A stretch of 64,000 nt of DNA from Kingdonia uniflora. Taxonomy: Eukaryota; Streptophyta; Magnoliopsida; Ranunculales; Circaeasteraceae. The notes beneath the pieces were generated by a model that saw only the letters and a list, made by a program, of their open reading frames with translations, did no database searches and was not told the DNA's origin. The stretch covers positions 1 through 64,000 of the forward strand of contig JACGCM010001386.1 of assembly GCA_014058105.1 (NCBI GenBank), in the 5' to 3' direction. How positions within the stretch are numbered: position 1 is the first letter of the stretch; every line of letters starts with the position of its first letter. This document shows positions 11,601 to 22,179 of this stretch, piece after piece. A program made the translations under genes and the position numbers.

Positions 11601-13171
11601 ATCAAACTTAATAGTTTTACGACCATAAAAAGTACAATCCCATCAGAGTTAAATGAACTACATAGTTCATAGCAGAGTACTACAGATTGTTTAAAGAATA
11701 TTTCTAATGTCTACCTCAGCTAAAGGATCTGATATCTTATTAGCAGCTATAGCTGGTTCAGTGGATGTAACAGGTACATTGGTTGGATCAACAACATCGA
11801 CCACAACTTTATTTTCTACCTCTGCAGGAAAGTCTATCTCATCGTATCTGCCAAATCGACCCAGCTTGACATCAACACGAGTCAACCCAAAACAGTAATA
11901 AGATTGAAGAAAACAATCTTTTTCCACCTTCAATACCTTGTATGATCGTGATATCACATCATCATGCTCAGACAACACTCTATACCGTTCTTCAGCAGCC
12001 TTGGCGTCTTCAGCTCTTTGCCTTTTCTCTAGTTCGAGCTCAGCTTCGGGCTCCCTAATACGAGCCGATTGAGCATTAAACTTTAGGGTTAGGTCTCCGA
12101 ACTCCTGGCTCTTCTTATCAAGGAACTTCATTGCCCCCTTCAGCAGCATCGAGAGCTGCCAGTACAAACACAAGTTCAGAACAATGACTTTTAGTCTGAA
12201 TACAAGATAATTAAAGATTTCAAACATATACCATGAAAGTGTTTTTATGATACTCTTCATCGAGCTGCTTCAGATTGGTCTAAGCCATCAGGCAGTATTT
12301 CTGCTTCAGCTCTTTCTCTTGGCTGCAGCATGAGGATTAGTACGAGAGCTACCCTCGTTTTCATACCGTTTTCTCTTCAACAAGTTCTTCTCAACCTCTG
12401 CAGGAGTAACCACACTCACTTCTTGTCTCGCTTTTACATCCATAAAAATAATTTTTGCGATCTCCTATTCTATGGTCACCACCCTAGTAGCAGGCGTACT
12501 CTGCAGAGCTAACTTTCTCGACCTCTGAGTAGTCAATTTCATGTTTTTAGGTGTAGGAGATAGAAGACTAAGGACATCATCAACAGTCTAATGAGCTTTC
12601 TCCTCAGCCATAGCTCGTTTCTCGTGAGCTCGCTAAACTATGGGTATTATGGAATCTAACCTCTTATCCCTACGGATACCAAGCTCACCAAATACCTGCT
12701 TTAACTTGACCTGATCATAAGCAACGTAGTCGAACAAACTGGTATTATTAGGCGCCGATGAAGGATTGTGTTCTGGCAAAGCAATGAGCAAAACATTAAT
12801 TAACAGCTCGAAGACATGATAATGGTTAGTCAAAAATTGATCAATGTTACTTACTCGGGTTATAATATTTATGGTTCAGAATGAGCGCAGGTTCATCTGG
12901 AACTTGCATACAGTTACCCCCTACCCACACAAGGTGATTATTCCATGGCTTACCCGCAGATTCAAAGTCAAAAAATTTGGCCTAGATGAATCACTATGCA
13001 GGTAACCATTACTTCGACCTTTGACATATTTTTATTTATAAAATTTTAACACATCATTGACTTCGAAATGCTTGGCAGTCCTTTCCTTTCTCTATTTATC
13101 ATTCAGTGCTTCACATACCCTCATCATCTCATATACATTTCCATTCAGTTGGGCAGGGCAACACTGCAATT

Positions 13172-13865
13172 AGGCATATTTTCGGATCGGATTGGATCGG
13201 AAATACAGGGGGTCAGAATTTTTCTAATTTTTTCAGAACTATAAAATCTATTCCGATCCGATCCGATTTTTTTCGGTACTGTAAAAATAAATCCAATTTA
13301 GAAATTTTAGAATTCCTCAGAATAAATTTTGGAATAAATTTTGGAATAACAGAGTTCTCACTTCTCCAAGAATCAAAGATTCAAAATTGAAGCATAAGGA
13401 GAACTGATGCTAGAGAGGAGAATAACTTTTATTCTTCACTGTGAATCAAAATTGAGACAGTGGAGAATGGATGCGGTAGAGATTTAACTTAAGAGTGGAG
13501 GGTAGTGGGGAATGGAGGCAGTAGAGAATAGAGAATAAGAGTCGGTGGAGAATGCCTTAGGTTAAGAATCTTAAGGTCTAATATTTTATGTTTCAATTAA
13601 AATTATTCAGAATTAAATCGGATTAGAGGGATATTCGGAATATTTTTCGGAATAATCGGACCGGATGGTTTTCAGAATAATCGGATAGGAAAATTCAAAA
13701 TTTTGGAATTGCACAAAGCTATCCGATTCCGATCTGAATTATTTTGGAAAAAATTCGAAAATCGGATTTTCGGAAATCATAATTGCAAAATATGGTTCCA
13801 AAATCGGAAATATCATATCGGAAATAGGAAAAAATTGGAAGTTCGGATAAAAATTGTAGCTCTTA
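13172..13865. mobile_element. small hAT-like non-autonomous element inside aORF3 exon 1 of A
   Basis: About 694 bp dominated by GGATCGGAT / TCCGATCC phrases interrupt the aORF3 coding sequence, which resumes on each side when compared with elements B and C. Flanks CTGCAATT (13164-13171) and TTGCAATA (13866-13873) match 6 of 8 bases, as an aged 8-bp duplication would. Terminal similarity (TAGGCATATTTTCGG against the inverse of the right end, AGCTACAATTTTTATCCG) is imperfect. No transposase is encoded. Confidence 0.55.
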
Positions 13866-14111
13866 TTGCAATATTCATAACTCCTTTTTAAAGATGGTCA
13901 GAGGAATTCTAAGGCCATACACGACCTGATTCAAGTAACATAGAAACCTATCATTCGGGTCTGCTAGCCCGAGGCCATTATTGTACGAGAGATTAATATC
14001 CTCACTAATCCCTCTCTCCCTTTTCCACTTCTCCAAACAAGGGACTTGGTAGTATACATCCTCCTCCTCTTTTCCTGGGACATAGGCCCTAAACCAGTGA
14101 CCTTGGTCCAC

Positions 14112-14850
14112 CAGATAACTTCCCCATTCTCCCTATAATTTCTTTTTAAATTTCAAAAAAAAATTCCTACATCTACTCCTTCTGGGTATATAACAAATAA
14201 TTTATCTTTATCTTTTCTATCCCCTATCTCTATCACCTTCCCTATTTTATTGAATTCCCTAACTTCTATAGTCACCTCTATACTATTTACAGTTTATTCC
14301 ATGGCATTACACTCGTCCTCCCTCCCCGACGGCAAATTTACTCATGGGAATTCTAGGTTTGGAATGCATACTGGACCTACAGGTACTCAAAATATTTTAT
14401 CATTATCTCTACTTTACATATTACACCCTACATATAGTAAAAACAACCCCACCCATATTTATACCCAGTCAAAATGCTTACTTTACAATTTCCCAAAACA
14501 AAAAACAATCATTTCAAGTTTCCCTATTCTTTTCCAAACACGCATTTTCTCTCTCTACAGTTTATTCATATAATAAAGCTTCTACACTACATAACTCTTT
14601 CATCAATAACTCAAAGATCTTAAAACCCCTACATTATCAAACTTCTGTATCCGTCAATCCAAAAGGATAAACATGCAATATCATGAAAATTACTAGCAAC
14701 AATAAATAAAACAATCAGGGACACAGATCACCAACCTGTACTTGAAGAACAATAATTTTCTGCTTTACCCATACGTCTTACCGAGAATGAATGCTCTCAT
14801 CACTTTTCCAACAGTTTTATATCACCCGATGAACCTTTCCCTCTCAAATT
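14112..14850 (-). other. decayed middle of aORF3 exon 1, element A
   Basis: Short minus-strand pieces in shifting frames (EVREFNKIGKVIEIGDRKDK, then KLFVIYPEGVDVG) continue into the GHWFRAYVPG domain, so this stretch belongs to exon 1 or a small extra intron in it. The plus-strand ORFs here are shadows. Confidence 0.45.
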
Positions 14851-15161
14851 AAACTAAAAAATCAAACGTTTCCTCTCTTTGGAGATAGGATTTGTACAAC
14901 TTTTTTCTCTCTCTGCAACTATTGATAATTTATGAGGGAGAGAGATATGAGTTTTTATACTCTCCCTCAGTTTAAGAAATGACGGCTCTTTCAGATACAT
15001 GTCAGTTACCCCTAATGTCTCTACAGGCACGTCTTTTTGGTTAACAACATCATCATGACTTATGTGATAACGTCTATTGTCATCACGTTTGTCTCTATTT
15101 TTTGCCATTAAAAAATTATGTCCATCTTCCCCAATGCAGTACAAATGATCAATCACCTTAC

Positions 15162-15172
15162 TTTTATACTAT
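15162..15172 (-). promoter_or_regulatory. TATA-like box before aORF3 (A)
   Basis: The minus strand reads AGTATAAAAG, 54-64 bp upstream of the ATG at 15108. The equivalent place in B reads TGATAAATACC (29291-29306). Confidence 0.5.
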
Positions 15173-15396
15173 ACCAAGATCGTACGACATTCCTAAAATA
15201 GTTCAATATTCAAAATTCAAAGATATTTATGCAATTGTTTAAATCATACAGTTATCATCCACAATATCTGCACAAAAACAGTAAAACATAATACTTTATT
15301 CTTATTCATCTCAGACCGACACAACAACTATGCCTCATTATATAGATAACAGATTACTGTTAAATAAATTACTTATTTATTGCGAACTTCTACAGT

Positions 15397-15760
15397 TTAA
15401 TCTGAAAGACTTTTGTAGTTACATTTAAAGCAGCCTGGATGGTTCACCTCGCCACATAGAATTATCTCCCTCTTGCTACCCTTGCATCCTCTTCCACAAG
15501 TTTATCGCATGCGAGCTGTGGAATAATCATTTCGCGTGCCGTGGCATCCAGTAGAAACCTAGGAAACACATCGCACCAAATAAGCAATTATATTATGCAC
15601 GCCTACCTTTATCATCTAGGTCAATCACATTCAATGGCCATTCCGGTAATATAACATCATAAGGCAGTCGACAAAAATATCACTCACGAAGTTCAGCAAC
15701 CTTGATATGGAACCTACCGTCTGCTACATGATGAGCACGCTGAGAATGTGTCCTCACCAT
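15397..15760 (-). pseudogene. aORF2 of element A, small antisense gene
   Basis: ATG 15760 gives MVRTHSQRAHHVADGRFHIK then VAELRE, matching MVWTRAQRI...GRLAIKIAEVRE in C. A stop (TGA at about 15670) and a frameshift follow, and the tail NHPGCFKCNY matches GHQGCFRYNY in B. The length is that of B and C (about 118-121 codons). No known family is recognised. The tail has a Cys/His-rich end that could bind metal, but that is a guess. It sits between aORF1 and aORF3, all on the minus strand. Confidence 0.7.
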
Positions 15761-15821
15761 GGTTACTCGCACAAAAAATTATCTTTGCAGAAGATACATG
15801 ACATAGAAGCCAGGAATCCTT

Positions 15822-15832
15822 ACTTTATATAG
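15822..15832 (-). promoter_or_regulatory. TATA box before aORF2 (A)
   Basis: The minus strand reads CTATATAAAGTAAGG, 62-72 bp upstream of the ATG at 15760. B has TGTATAAATAAGG in the same place. Confidence 0.6.
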
Positions 15833-15840
15833 ACACTAGG

Positions 15841-16600
15841 AAGATCTTTGAGAATCCATATCACCCCACATATTTTGCTGGAAGATATATTTCACAAGAA
15901 AATTTTTAGGACAGAAGAATATCAACAGCCAATCCCGATTATTGTGACAGGTCATTCTTTCCATATTATAAAATATCTCCTCAGATTTATATGCACAAAT
16001 ATGACGATGCAACATATAAAATCAAGCAAGTCTAACAGTAGCCCATACAGCCTAATATCAATTCTTTCCACAGGTCGAGACATTTTTCAGCTAGTTCGAA
16101 TACACAGATTGCAAAATACATATACCTTTACAACAACACAGTCATCTTACATAAATTATTATCTACTTCTTATCATCACATTTTTGAGCTTCTCTAATTT
16201 TTCAAACCTCACTTATCACTACCATTTACCGATATACATACTGAGACCCATATAGTTCGGTTTATACAGCAAAGGCCACGTAAAAAACTATTATTCCCCG
16301 TACTTGCAGACCTATACTTCATAACCCAAACCTATACATAAAAGTTACAAAGTTTGACACACAACATCGGGATAACTGGACGATGACATTTTATTAGTTT
16401 GAAATTTTTTCTTATAGATTACTTTACAGATACACTATCATTACAGACAATATACATATTACTTTCCAAAATTACATCAAGTAACAGTTCGAAATGCCTC
16501 TCGGCAGTCAATGAGGATGAAGATGCAAAATTGAACCAACTTCCAAACTCTGATCCCATGTTATAAGGAATAGGAAATAGTGGATCTGGAAATCACAAAT
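15841..16600. other. spacer between aORF2 and aORF1 (A)
   Basis: AT-rich sequence with no conserved reading frame. The 135-codon plus-strand ORF at 15848-16255 has no counterpart in B or C and low-complexity composition, so I do not call it. Confidence 0.5.
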
Positions 16601-16612
16601 GAAGGATCTTCT

Positions 16613-17053
16613 TCAGGGCCAATATCTATAGCCCATGGAAAAACTCCCTCCACCATCACCACCTCTTCCACCATAACCTCCACTTCCCCGTATGCTAGAG
16701 ACAAACGGAAAGTCCTATTTCTTAGCAAGGACCCACTCACTAGCAGGATACTGGTGAGACTCCCTTAGACGAACGCCTGCCGCTTCATCTTTAGTTGTAG
16801 CAGCCTCCTCTGTCAGCAACCGAAGACCATTTTGGCACTCTGTCTCAGACGTCAATAGATAATAAAAATGCACCATCTGATAATAATCATCCCCCGCCTC
16901 CATCACCTCTTCATATGACATATGGTAATAGGTAGGGGACATAGGAATTGGTGTCGTAAAATGCAAAGGTTGGTATCCAAAATACCTGATACATAGTTCT
17001 TCCATCATTCTATGAATCCTAGACTCCTAAGATTGATTCCTTGTAGTCACCAT
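16613..17053 (-). pseudogene. aORF1 of element A, antisense gene with Gly-rich tail
   Basis: ATG 17053 gives MVTTRNQS, an in-frame TAG, then MMEELCIRYFGYQPLHFTTP, then GDDYYQMVHFYYLLTSETE. The same order occurs in B: MVKTRRMVLEER, LKYFGDQSLENPT, EEFYYRWRFHHIVLTGEQ. After a frameshift the end is Gly-rich (RGSGGYGGRGGDGGGS) with stop at 16613, again as in B and C. Length is 441 bp against 451 and 446 bp in the other two. No known family is recognised. The Gly-rich tail suggests RNA binding, which is inference. Confidence 0.72.
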
Positions 17054-17150
17054 ACTCTCAACAGTTAGAATATTTTAAGTACAGAAATAAGAGCAAAGGA
17101 GAAATAGTTCAGAGATGAAGACTTGGTTCATTACACACAACTCAGAGTAC

Positions 17151-17160
17151 TCTTTATACT
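17151..17160 (-). promoter_or_regulatory. TATA-like box before aORF1 (A)
   Basis: The minus strand reads AGTATAAAGA, about 98-107 bp upstream of ATG 17053. B and C have TTATATAAATAGTA 65-81 bp upstream of their aORF1 starts. Confidence 0.5.
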
Positions 17161-17375
17161 ATGATCAACATTTAAGCCGACTCTTCAAATTCCCAACATC
17201 AGGAAGATTTCCCATACAACAACATTGACCAGAACCATTGGCTTTAGAAAACCCAAAAGACACAAACAAATATTCATGAATATACGTCAGAAATGATTCT
17301 CAGATATTAACTACAACATTGATGACACTTCTCAACCAACACCACTCGCCCACAATATTTCTCGTACTATTGGCT

Positions 17376-18127
17376 GAGAGGGGGCAGTTGTAGTGGCTTA
17401 TTCCGCATCTCGAACTCATGTTTCATCTTTGACCAACATACGAACTTTTGACCTCATCAACAGAGCACGTGGCACATTTATAGCACAATTAGAAACAAGA
17501 CAGTAACATAAAAAAATAATTATAACACGAGTTAACATATTCACTAAGCACGTGGCACATTTATAGCCCATGATGCTTCTCGTGCTCTTGGTTGAGAGCC
17601 GTCTTGTAATAGCTTATTCCGCATCTCTTACTCATACTTCATCCTTGACCTCATTAACATATTCACTAAGCCTAAGTTCTAGTCATCACTTTCGACCTCT
17701 ACATCAACAGTTTGAGTTAAGCAAATGTACAGTTATCCACGAAGCCGTATTCCGTATCTCGAACTCATACTTCGTCCTCGACCTTATCAAAATATTTAGT
17801 ATCCCTAAGTTCTATCATCACTTTCGACCTCTACATCAACAGCTCAAGTTAAAAAAATGTATAATTATCCACGAAGCTGTTACAAGGCAACAAGATCAGA
17901 ACGTTACACAATTCGATCAAAGATTATCTAACATATATTTTGTAACGTCCATCATTAAGAGTTTTAATGGTCGTTAAACGGTCATATTTGAAGACCTATA
18001 AATAGGACTAGATAATTCTAAATGAAAGACAGGGGAATCCCCATTCTAACATTGGATATACTCAAAACACTCGCTGTAATAACATAACAATCTCAATAAG
18101 TTCGAATCCCAAAATTAGGCTATTACA
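17376..18127 (+). repeat. polypurine tract and 3' LTR of element A
   Basis: The purine tract GAGAGGGGGCAG (17376-17387) abuts the LTR at 17389 (TGTAGTGGCT). The LTR ends GCTATTACA at 18127. It carries a ~130-bp tandem duplication (17614-17750 and 17750-17880) that is single in the 5' LTR at 2606-2735, so one LTR changed after insertion or by gene conversion. Confidence 0.88.
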
Positions 18128-18132
18128 GGTAC

Positions 18133-19091
18133 TATTATCATCACCATTTTCTTACTAAGTGAAAGGAACAAAATACTAATTGGTAGAAATCGCTACCTAA
18201 AAAATAGGTTTTGCTTCAAAAGTTACTGGGCATTTGACATAATATCTTTCAGTTTTTTAGCTGTATCGGAGAAATTCACGGCAGTAGGTTGGCTGCATAA
18301 ATCATTAAACACTACCATATCATCTTATTAATTTTGATACATTGAAGAAATAAAATATTTTAAATTTAAAGACATATCAAGTTTCAATGTTTGAAGCCTC
18401 AATTGTACTCAATCTATCAGAGTTAATAAAATTATCGCTGATAATAATAATTGGCATTGGCATTTAAAAGTTGTAACATAGCACACCTGACCACTTGTTC
18501 AATCTTAATGGGGATCACGTTAGGAACATTAAACACTTCGTAATCTGGTACATAACTCTAGCCCCATGGTCAAGGGTTTCTGCATTGTTTTTTTTAAATT
18601 ATTATTATCTCCTAGCATCATTTCCAGCATATAAGAAATGCTATCATATTCAAAATTGTATAGGCTAATATGAATCAAATCTAAACAAAAATTATTTTTG
18701 ATGTCCAGGAGAATACTTGACTCTCTAAAGCTCCCATGTTCAACACTAAAGGTGACCTATAGATTGCTAAAATTATTGGAATTTATTATAAATTTTACAA
18801 AACCTTACAAATACTCTCTTGTATTTGGATCCCTAAAGTCTCTGATGAGGTCAGAATTTGTTGTGATGAAGCATATCTGAAAAAAAATAGGATCTCCAGG
18901 TTGTGGTTCATTCATTATAAGTAATTTTGACTTAAACCCCTAATCAAATCGACTATTATAATCAAATCAAATTAAATAGACCTACAATTGAGGTTCCAAA
19001 GGACTTAAACCCTAATCAAATCGAGTATTATAATGAAATCAATTTCAATACTTCTACAACAGCAATGTGTAAACTCTTAAACCCTAACCAA
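18133..19091 (-). other. host remnant with weak exon-like pieces (minus strand)
   Basis: Between elements A and B lies non-repetitive DNA. On minus, three short pieces read like conserved coding exons: FFQICFITTNSDLIRDF (near 18800-18880), VPDYEVFNVPNVIPIKIEQV (near 18480-18560) and VVFNDLCSQPTAVNFSDTAK (near 18235-18330). Each is bounded by AT-rich, intron-like DNA. I cannot name the gene, and the signal could be chance. A ~72-bp tandem duplication (CTTAAACCCCTAATCAAATCG...) lies at 18933-19075. Confidence 0.3.
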
Positions 19092-19152
19092 CACTATAAA
19101 AAAAAGACAATTTTTTTATGGTCAAAAACCATCATTAATGGGCATTTACGAC
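19092..19152 (+). mobile_element. CACTA-like terminus, interrupted by element B
   Basis: CACTATAAAAAAAAGAC starts at 19092 and continues with GGTCAAAAACCATCATTAATGG. Once element B and its duplication are removed it joins TTTACGACAGTTTTCATCC at 37920, a phrase typical of CACTA subterminal regions. The opposite terminus was not found. Confidence 0.4.
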
Positions 19153-19767
19153 CGTAGGGGCCTACTCCTCGATCTTACCTAATTCGAGCTATCTTCAGTT
19201 TGAACTACCTCCATGACAGATCCACTCATTCTACACATGACTCCTCCAGTCAACATTGCCACATACTTTCCAAACTGATGAAAGACGTGGATCAAGCTCA
19301 AACAGAAAAACCTGAACAAGTCAAAGCCACCTATCTCTCATGAACTCAATAGTTACTCAGTCAACCGCTATTAACCACATTGTTCGGAGAACGTGCTTCA
19401 GCACGATGAAGAACTACAGAGAAAGCCTATATAAAGAAGAAGTTCCAGAAGAGGAAAGGACCAGACAATTACCTGAGAAATCAGCACAAAAACTAAATTT
19501 TCTAGATTCTCAAAACTTCCAACTTCTTATTCTCAAGATCAAGAATTTCTAAGTCAAGAGATCACTTGTAATAATATATCACCCTCAAACAATAAACATT
19601 ACTATTACAAAAATCCTCAGCCCGAGGTCGTATTTTTTTACCTATTCATAAGTTTTCCACGCTAAACAACTGTGTCATATCTTGCTTTCCATTAGATTTT
19701 ATCACATATACATTGGTGTAAGAGTTAATTCCAAGCTACTTCGAGCTTACAGAATTAGGCCATTACA
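19153..19767 (+). repeat. 5' LTR of element B
   Basis: It runs CGTAGGGGCC to CCATTACA. A TATA-like CCTATATAAAGAAG lies near 19423-19436. It matches the B 3' LTR and both C LTRs along its length. Confidence 0.9.
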
Positions 19768-19942
19768 TTTGGCACCATCTGTGGCAAAGAAATCATTTCC
19801 ACGATATCATTTCTTATTTTCCATTAGATTTTTGTCATAGGTACATTGGTGTAAGAGCTAATTTCAAGCCACTTCGAGCTTACGGAATTAGGCCATTACA
19901 TTTGGTACCATCTGTGGGAAAGAAATCATTTCCACGATATCA
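19768..19942 (+). repeat. duplicated LTR end plus primer site in element B
   Basis: The primer site TTTGGCACCATCTGTGG (19768) is followed by a second copy of the last ~100 bp of the LTR and a second primer site, TTTGGTACCATCTGTGGGAA (about 19898). The unit is ~130 bp: 19681-19810 is repeated at 19811-19942. Confidence 0.85.
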
Positions 19943-19977
19943 TAAGGCATTCATTCACTCTACTACAAATTCTAATC

Positions 19978-21300
19978 ATGGTCATATCCTGGCGACTAGC
20001 AACCGGAATTCAGCTCGATCTTTCAGTTGAGCCGGAACAACTTATAGAGTTACGGGCGACTCTCAACACCAAGACGGAGAAACATAACGAGCTCGAACAT
20101 CGATTAACTCTCGATCGAGAGCTCCGTGAGAAGGAGCTTGACGCCGAACCACAAGCTCATTTGACAGTGCTCAAACAACATGAAGATAAAATGATAATAA
20201 TGTATATTACCTTGCAAGCTCTGCAGAGCACCCAGCAGGCTCCTCCAACACGAGATTGCGATCAAGTGTCAGAAGCCTCCAGGGTTTCTGCACGGGAAAG
20301 ATAAGGACCTCAAGGAGCTACCAGCAAAGCTATCTTATGAAATATTTAGAATTAACCTCAACCTTTCATTCATTTGGGCGGTGAAGTTCAATCTTAGATC
20401 AGTCGAGGTCACCGATGTTCCATACGTCAAGAGGAAGAACATTGACCTTAACTTTGAGTTCCAGCACGAGATTATTTGAGTGAGGGTACCGGTACTCACA
20501 ATCCGCAACCTCTACGTCAAACCACTCAACCGGCCCGTCATTATGTTATACAAGAGCATATAGACTAGCATATTAAGGAGTTGATTGAAATACAAGTTTT
20601 GGGCATTATCGATGACCTTTCCAAGTTGCAAGGAAATCTAATTGCCAAAGAACTATTTGATATGGAAGTACCAAAAGGTTTACATACTCTGAAAATTTGT
20701 AAATATAAGGGTACCGATTCGAAGGAGCACATTCAACAATACCATGATTCATTAGGGTTGTACTCCAATCTCAGCCACATTTGCTTCCATTTGTTCACCA
20801 CAAGTCTGCAGGAGGAACCGCTCCGATGGTTCCACTCTATACCTAAAGATTCCATATACACATTCGACCAGCTACAGAAACAATTCATCAAAACATATAC
20901 TTATAGCAGAGATAAAGAAGAAAATTTATATTCTCTCATCCGTAACAAATAGTAACACGGAGAGAAGCTCGAGGTTTTGTGAAGAAATTTTTGGAGCTCG
21001 ACCGTAAAGTAGACAATCTCGATCAGAAAGTAGCTGTTACTGCTTTCACCAACGTGTTCTAGCTCAACTGCAAAGCCAAAAAACACCACTTTCTTAACAA
21101 AGTTGCGACCTTGGAGGATATGATCACCAAGGTCAATATTTACGTTAACCTTGAAAGGATGATGTTCGAAAGGCATAAATCTATTAAATCTGTCATTGCC
21201 ACGAAAGGTCCATCTATAAATCGAAATACTGAACCAAAGAATGATCAGGGTGACTAAAAGCGCACTAAGGGAAACACTGGCAACCCTTGGAAAGGCAGTT
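19978..21300 (+). pseudogene. gag of element B (broken)
   Basis: ATG 19978 opens the N-terminal coiled-coil segment (IQLDLSVEPEQLIELRATLN), continuing to 20304. The core resumes at 20581 (VLGIIDDLSKLQGNLIAKEL), then FHLFTTSLQEEPLRWFHSIP, up to a double stop TAG-TAA at 20950-20955. The frame then shifts before the LDQKVAVTAFTNVF segment. C has a stop at the same place (45548-45550) where A keeps Gln. The product would be the capsid protein. Confidence 0.85.
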
Positions 21301-21329
21301 CGCAAGTCAAACCGGTCTCTACCATATGC

Positions 21330-21960
21330 GTCATAGCAACATGATAGAAATCAATTAGATCACCTACTCTAACAGATTTAAGTGTAGGAGACTGTCAAAA
21401 TGTTGCGATCTCACACCTCAAAACAAAAAAGCCAAACTTCTGTCTGAGTCAAGCAATCGCCGGCTCGGGATCTCATTCGTAGATTGCGATACTAGCCATG
21501 TCAAGTTTCCACATCATGATGCATTAGTCATAATACTCAAGTTGAATAAGTTTGTCATGCACACAATGATGATCAATACTGGTAGCGGTATTAAGATTCT
21601 CTTTTAGAGTACTATCGACCAAATAGGATTGGCCGATCAAATTATTCAAAGTGACACCGATATATGTGGATTCAATGGTTCTAGAGAAGAACAAGTAGGG
21701 AAGATCATCTTACCTATTACCGCAGGACCAGCCACAATTGACATTATTTTCTATGTTATCAACGCCAAATCTCATTATCTCGGGATTATTGGCCGTTGCT
21801 GGATTCATAACATGGAGGTAATCGCTTCTACCTATCATCAAGTACTCCGTTTTAAACACAACGATGGTATCTATGAGATCAGGGATAGTCAAAAGCTTTC
21901 TCGAGCTTGCAAAAACACCATATCTACTATTCTAGATACCTCTGACAGGTATGCTGCATA
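21330..21960 (+). pseudogene. protease of element B, active-site Asp lost
   Basis: The aspartic protease motif reads MMINTGSGIKILF at about 21569-21607, whereas C has MMIDTGSGIEIIF. The catalytic Asp is therefore replaced by Asn (AAT at 21575-21577). A TAG at 21605-21607 directly follows and is shared with C. The body continues from STIDQIGLADQIIQ to 21960 (IILPITAGPATIDIIFYVIN). In a working element it would mature the polyprotein. Confidence 0.8.
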
Positions 21961-22179
21961 ACAATTATAGAAAAGCTGATCACCCTGATGATCAGCCTTC
22001 CACGGAGGAGCCTACAGAATACATCAACATTGATGGACCTAGTAGAGGTACTTTCATCAGTACTAAGCTGGTTCAGCATAAAAAAGATGCTCTCACGCAG
22101 TTCTTATGACTAAATAGAAACATTTTTGCATGGCCTTTCGAAGAGATGCATGGGGTAGATTCGGCCAAGAAATGTCACA

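Larger units (their letters stand above)
8907..15108 (-). pseudogene. aORF3 of element A: antisense multi-exon gene, 'putative gypsy type transposon' family
   Basis: It is homologous to aORF3 in B and C and runs against pol. ATG 15108 opens MAKNRDKRDDNRRYH. The conserved domain reads GHWFRAYVPGKEEED, then NDRFLCYLNQVVYGLRIPL (13900-14110), then, across an inserted element, NDVLKFY and SAGKPWNNHLVWVGGNCMQ (12860-13060). Splice junctions: exon 1 ends 12855 (GTAAGTAAC donor), exon 2 is 12232-12772, exon 3 is 11715-12155. Distal exons (8907-~11400) encode coiled coil and end in a Ser-rich tail with stop at 8907. Several stops and frameshifts make it a pseudogene. Role unknown; exons beyond 11700 are approximate. 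Confidence 0.72.
2394..18127 (+). mobile_element. Ty3/gypsy element A, Tat lineage, full span with two LTRs
   Basis: Two related LTRs (2394-3121 and 17389-18127) bound a 14-kb interior carrying, on plus, gag, RT, RNase H, a second RNase H and integrase, and on minus a block of extra genes. A perfect 5-bp duplication GGTAC flanks it (2389-2393 and 18128-18132). The domain order, the dual RNase H, the long 3' region and the absence of a chromodomain place it in the Tat lineage. Many stops and frameshifts and visibly diverged LTRs make it an old, dead copy. Gag zinc knuckle and protease are missing. Confidence 0.93.

Noticed and set aside
14250..14670. Two overlapping plus-strand ORFs of about 107 codons
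   Set aside because: Shadows of the decayed minus-strand aORF3 exon 1; no family resemblance.
15848..16255. 135-codon plus-strand ORF in element A
   Set aside because: Low-complexity, hydrophobic, no counterpart at the same place in B or C; lies in an AT-rich spacer.
17570..17977. 135-codon plus-strand ORF inside the 3' LTR of A
   Set aside because: It is LTR sequence read through the duplicated 130-bp segment; the 5' LTR does not keep the frame.
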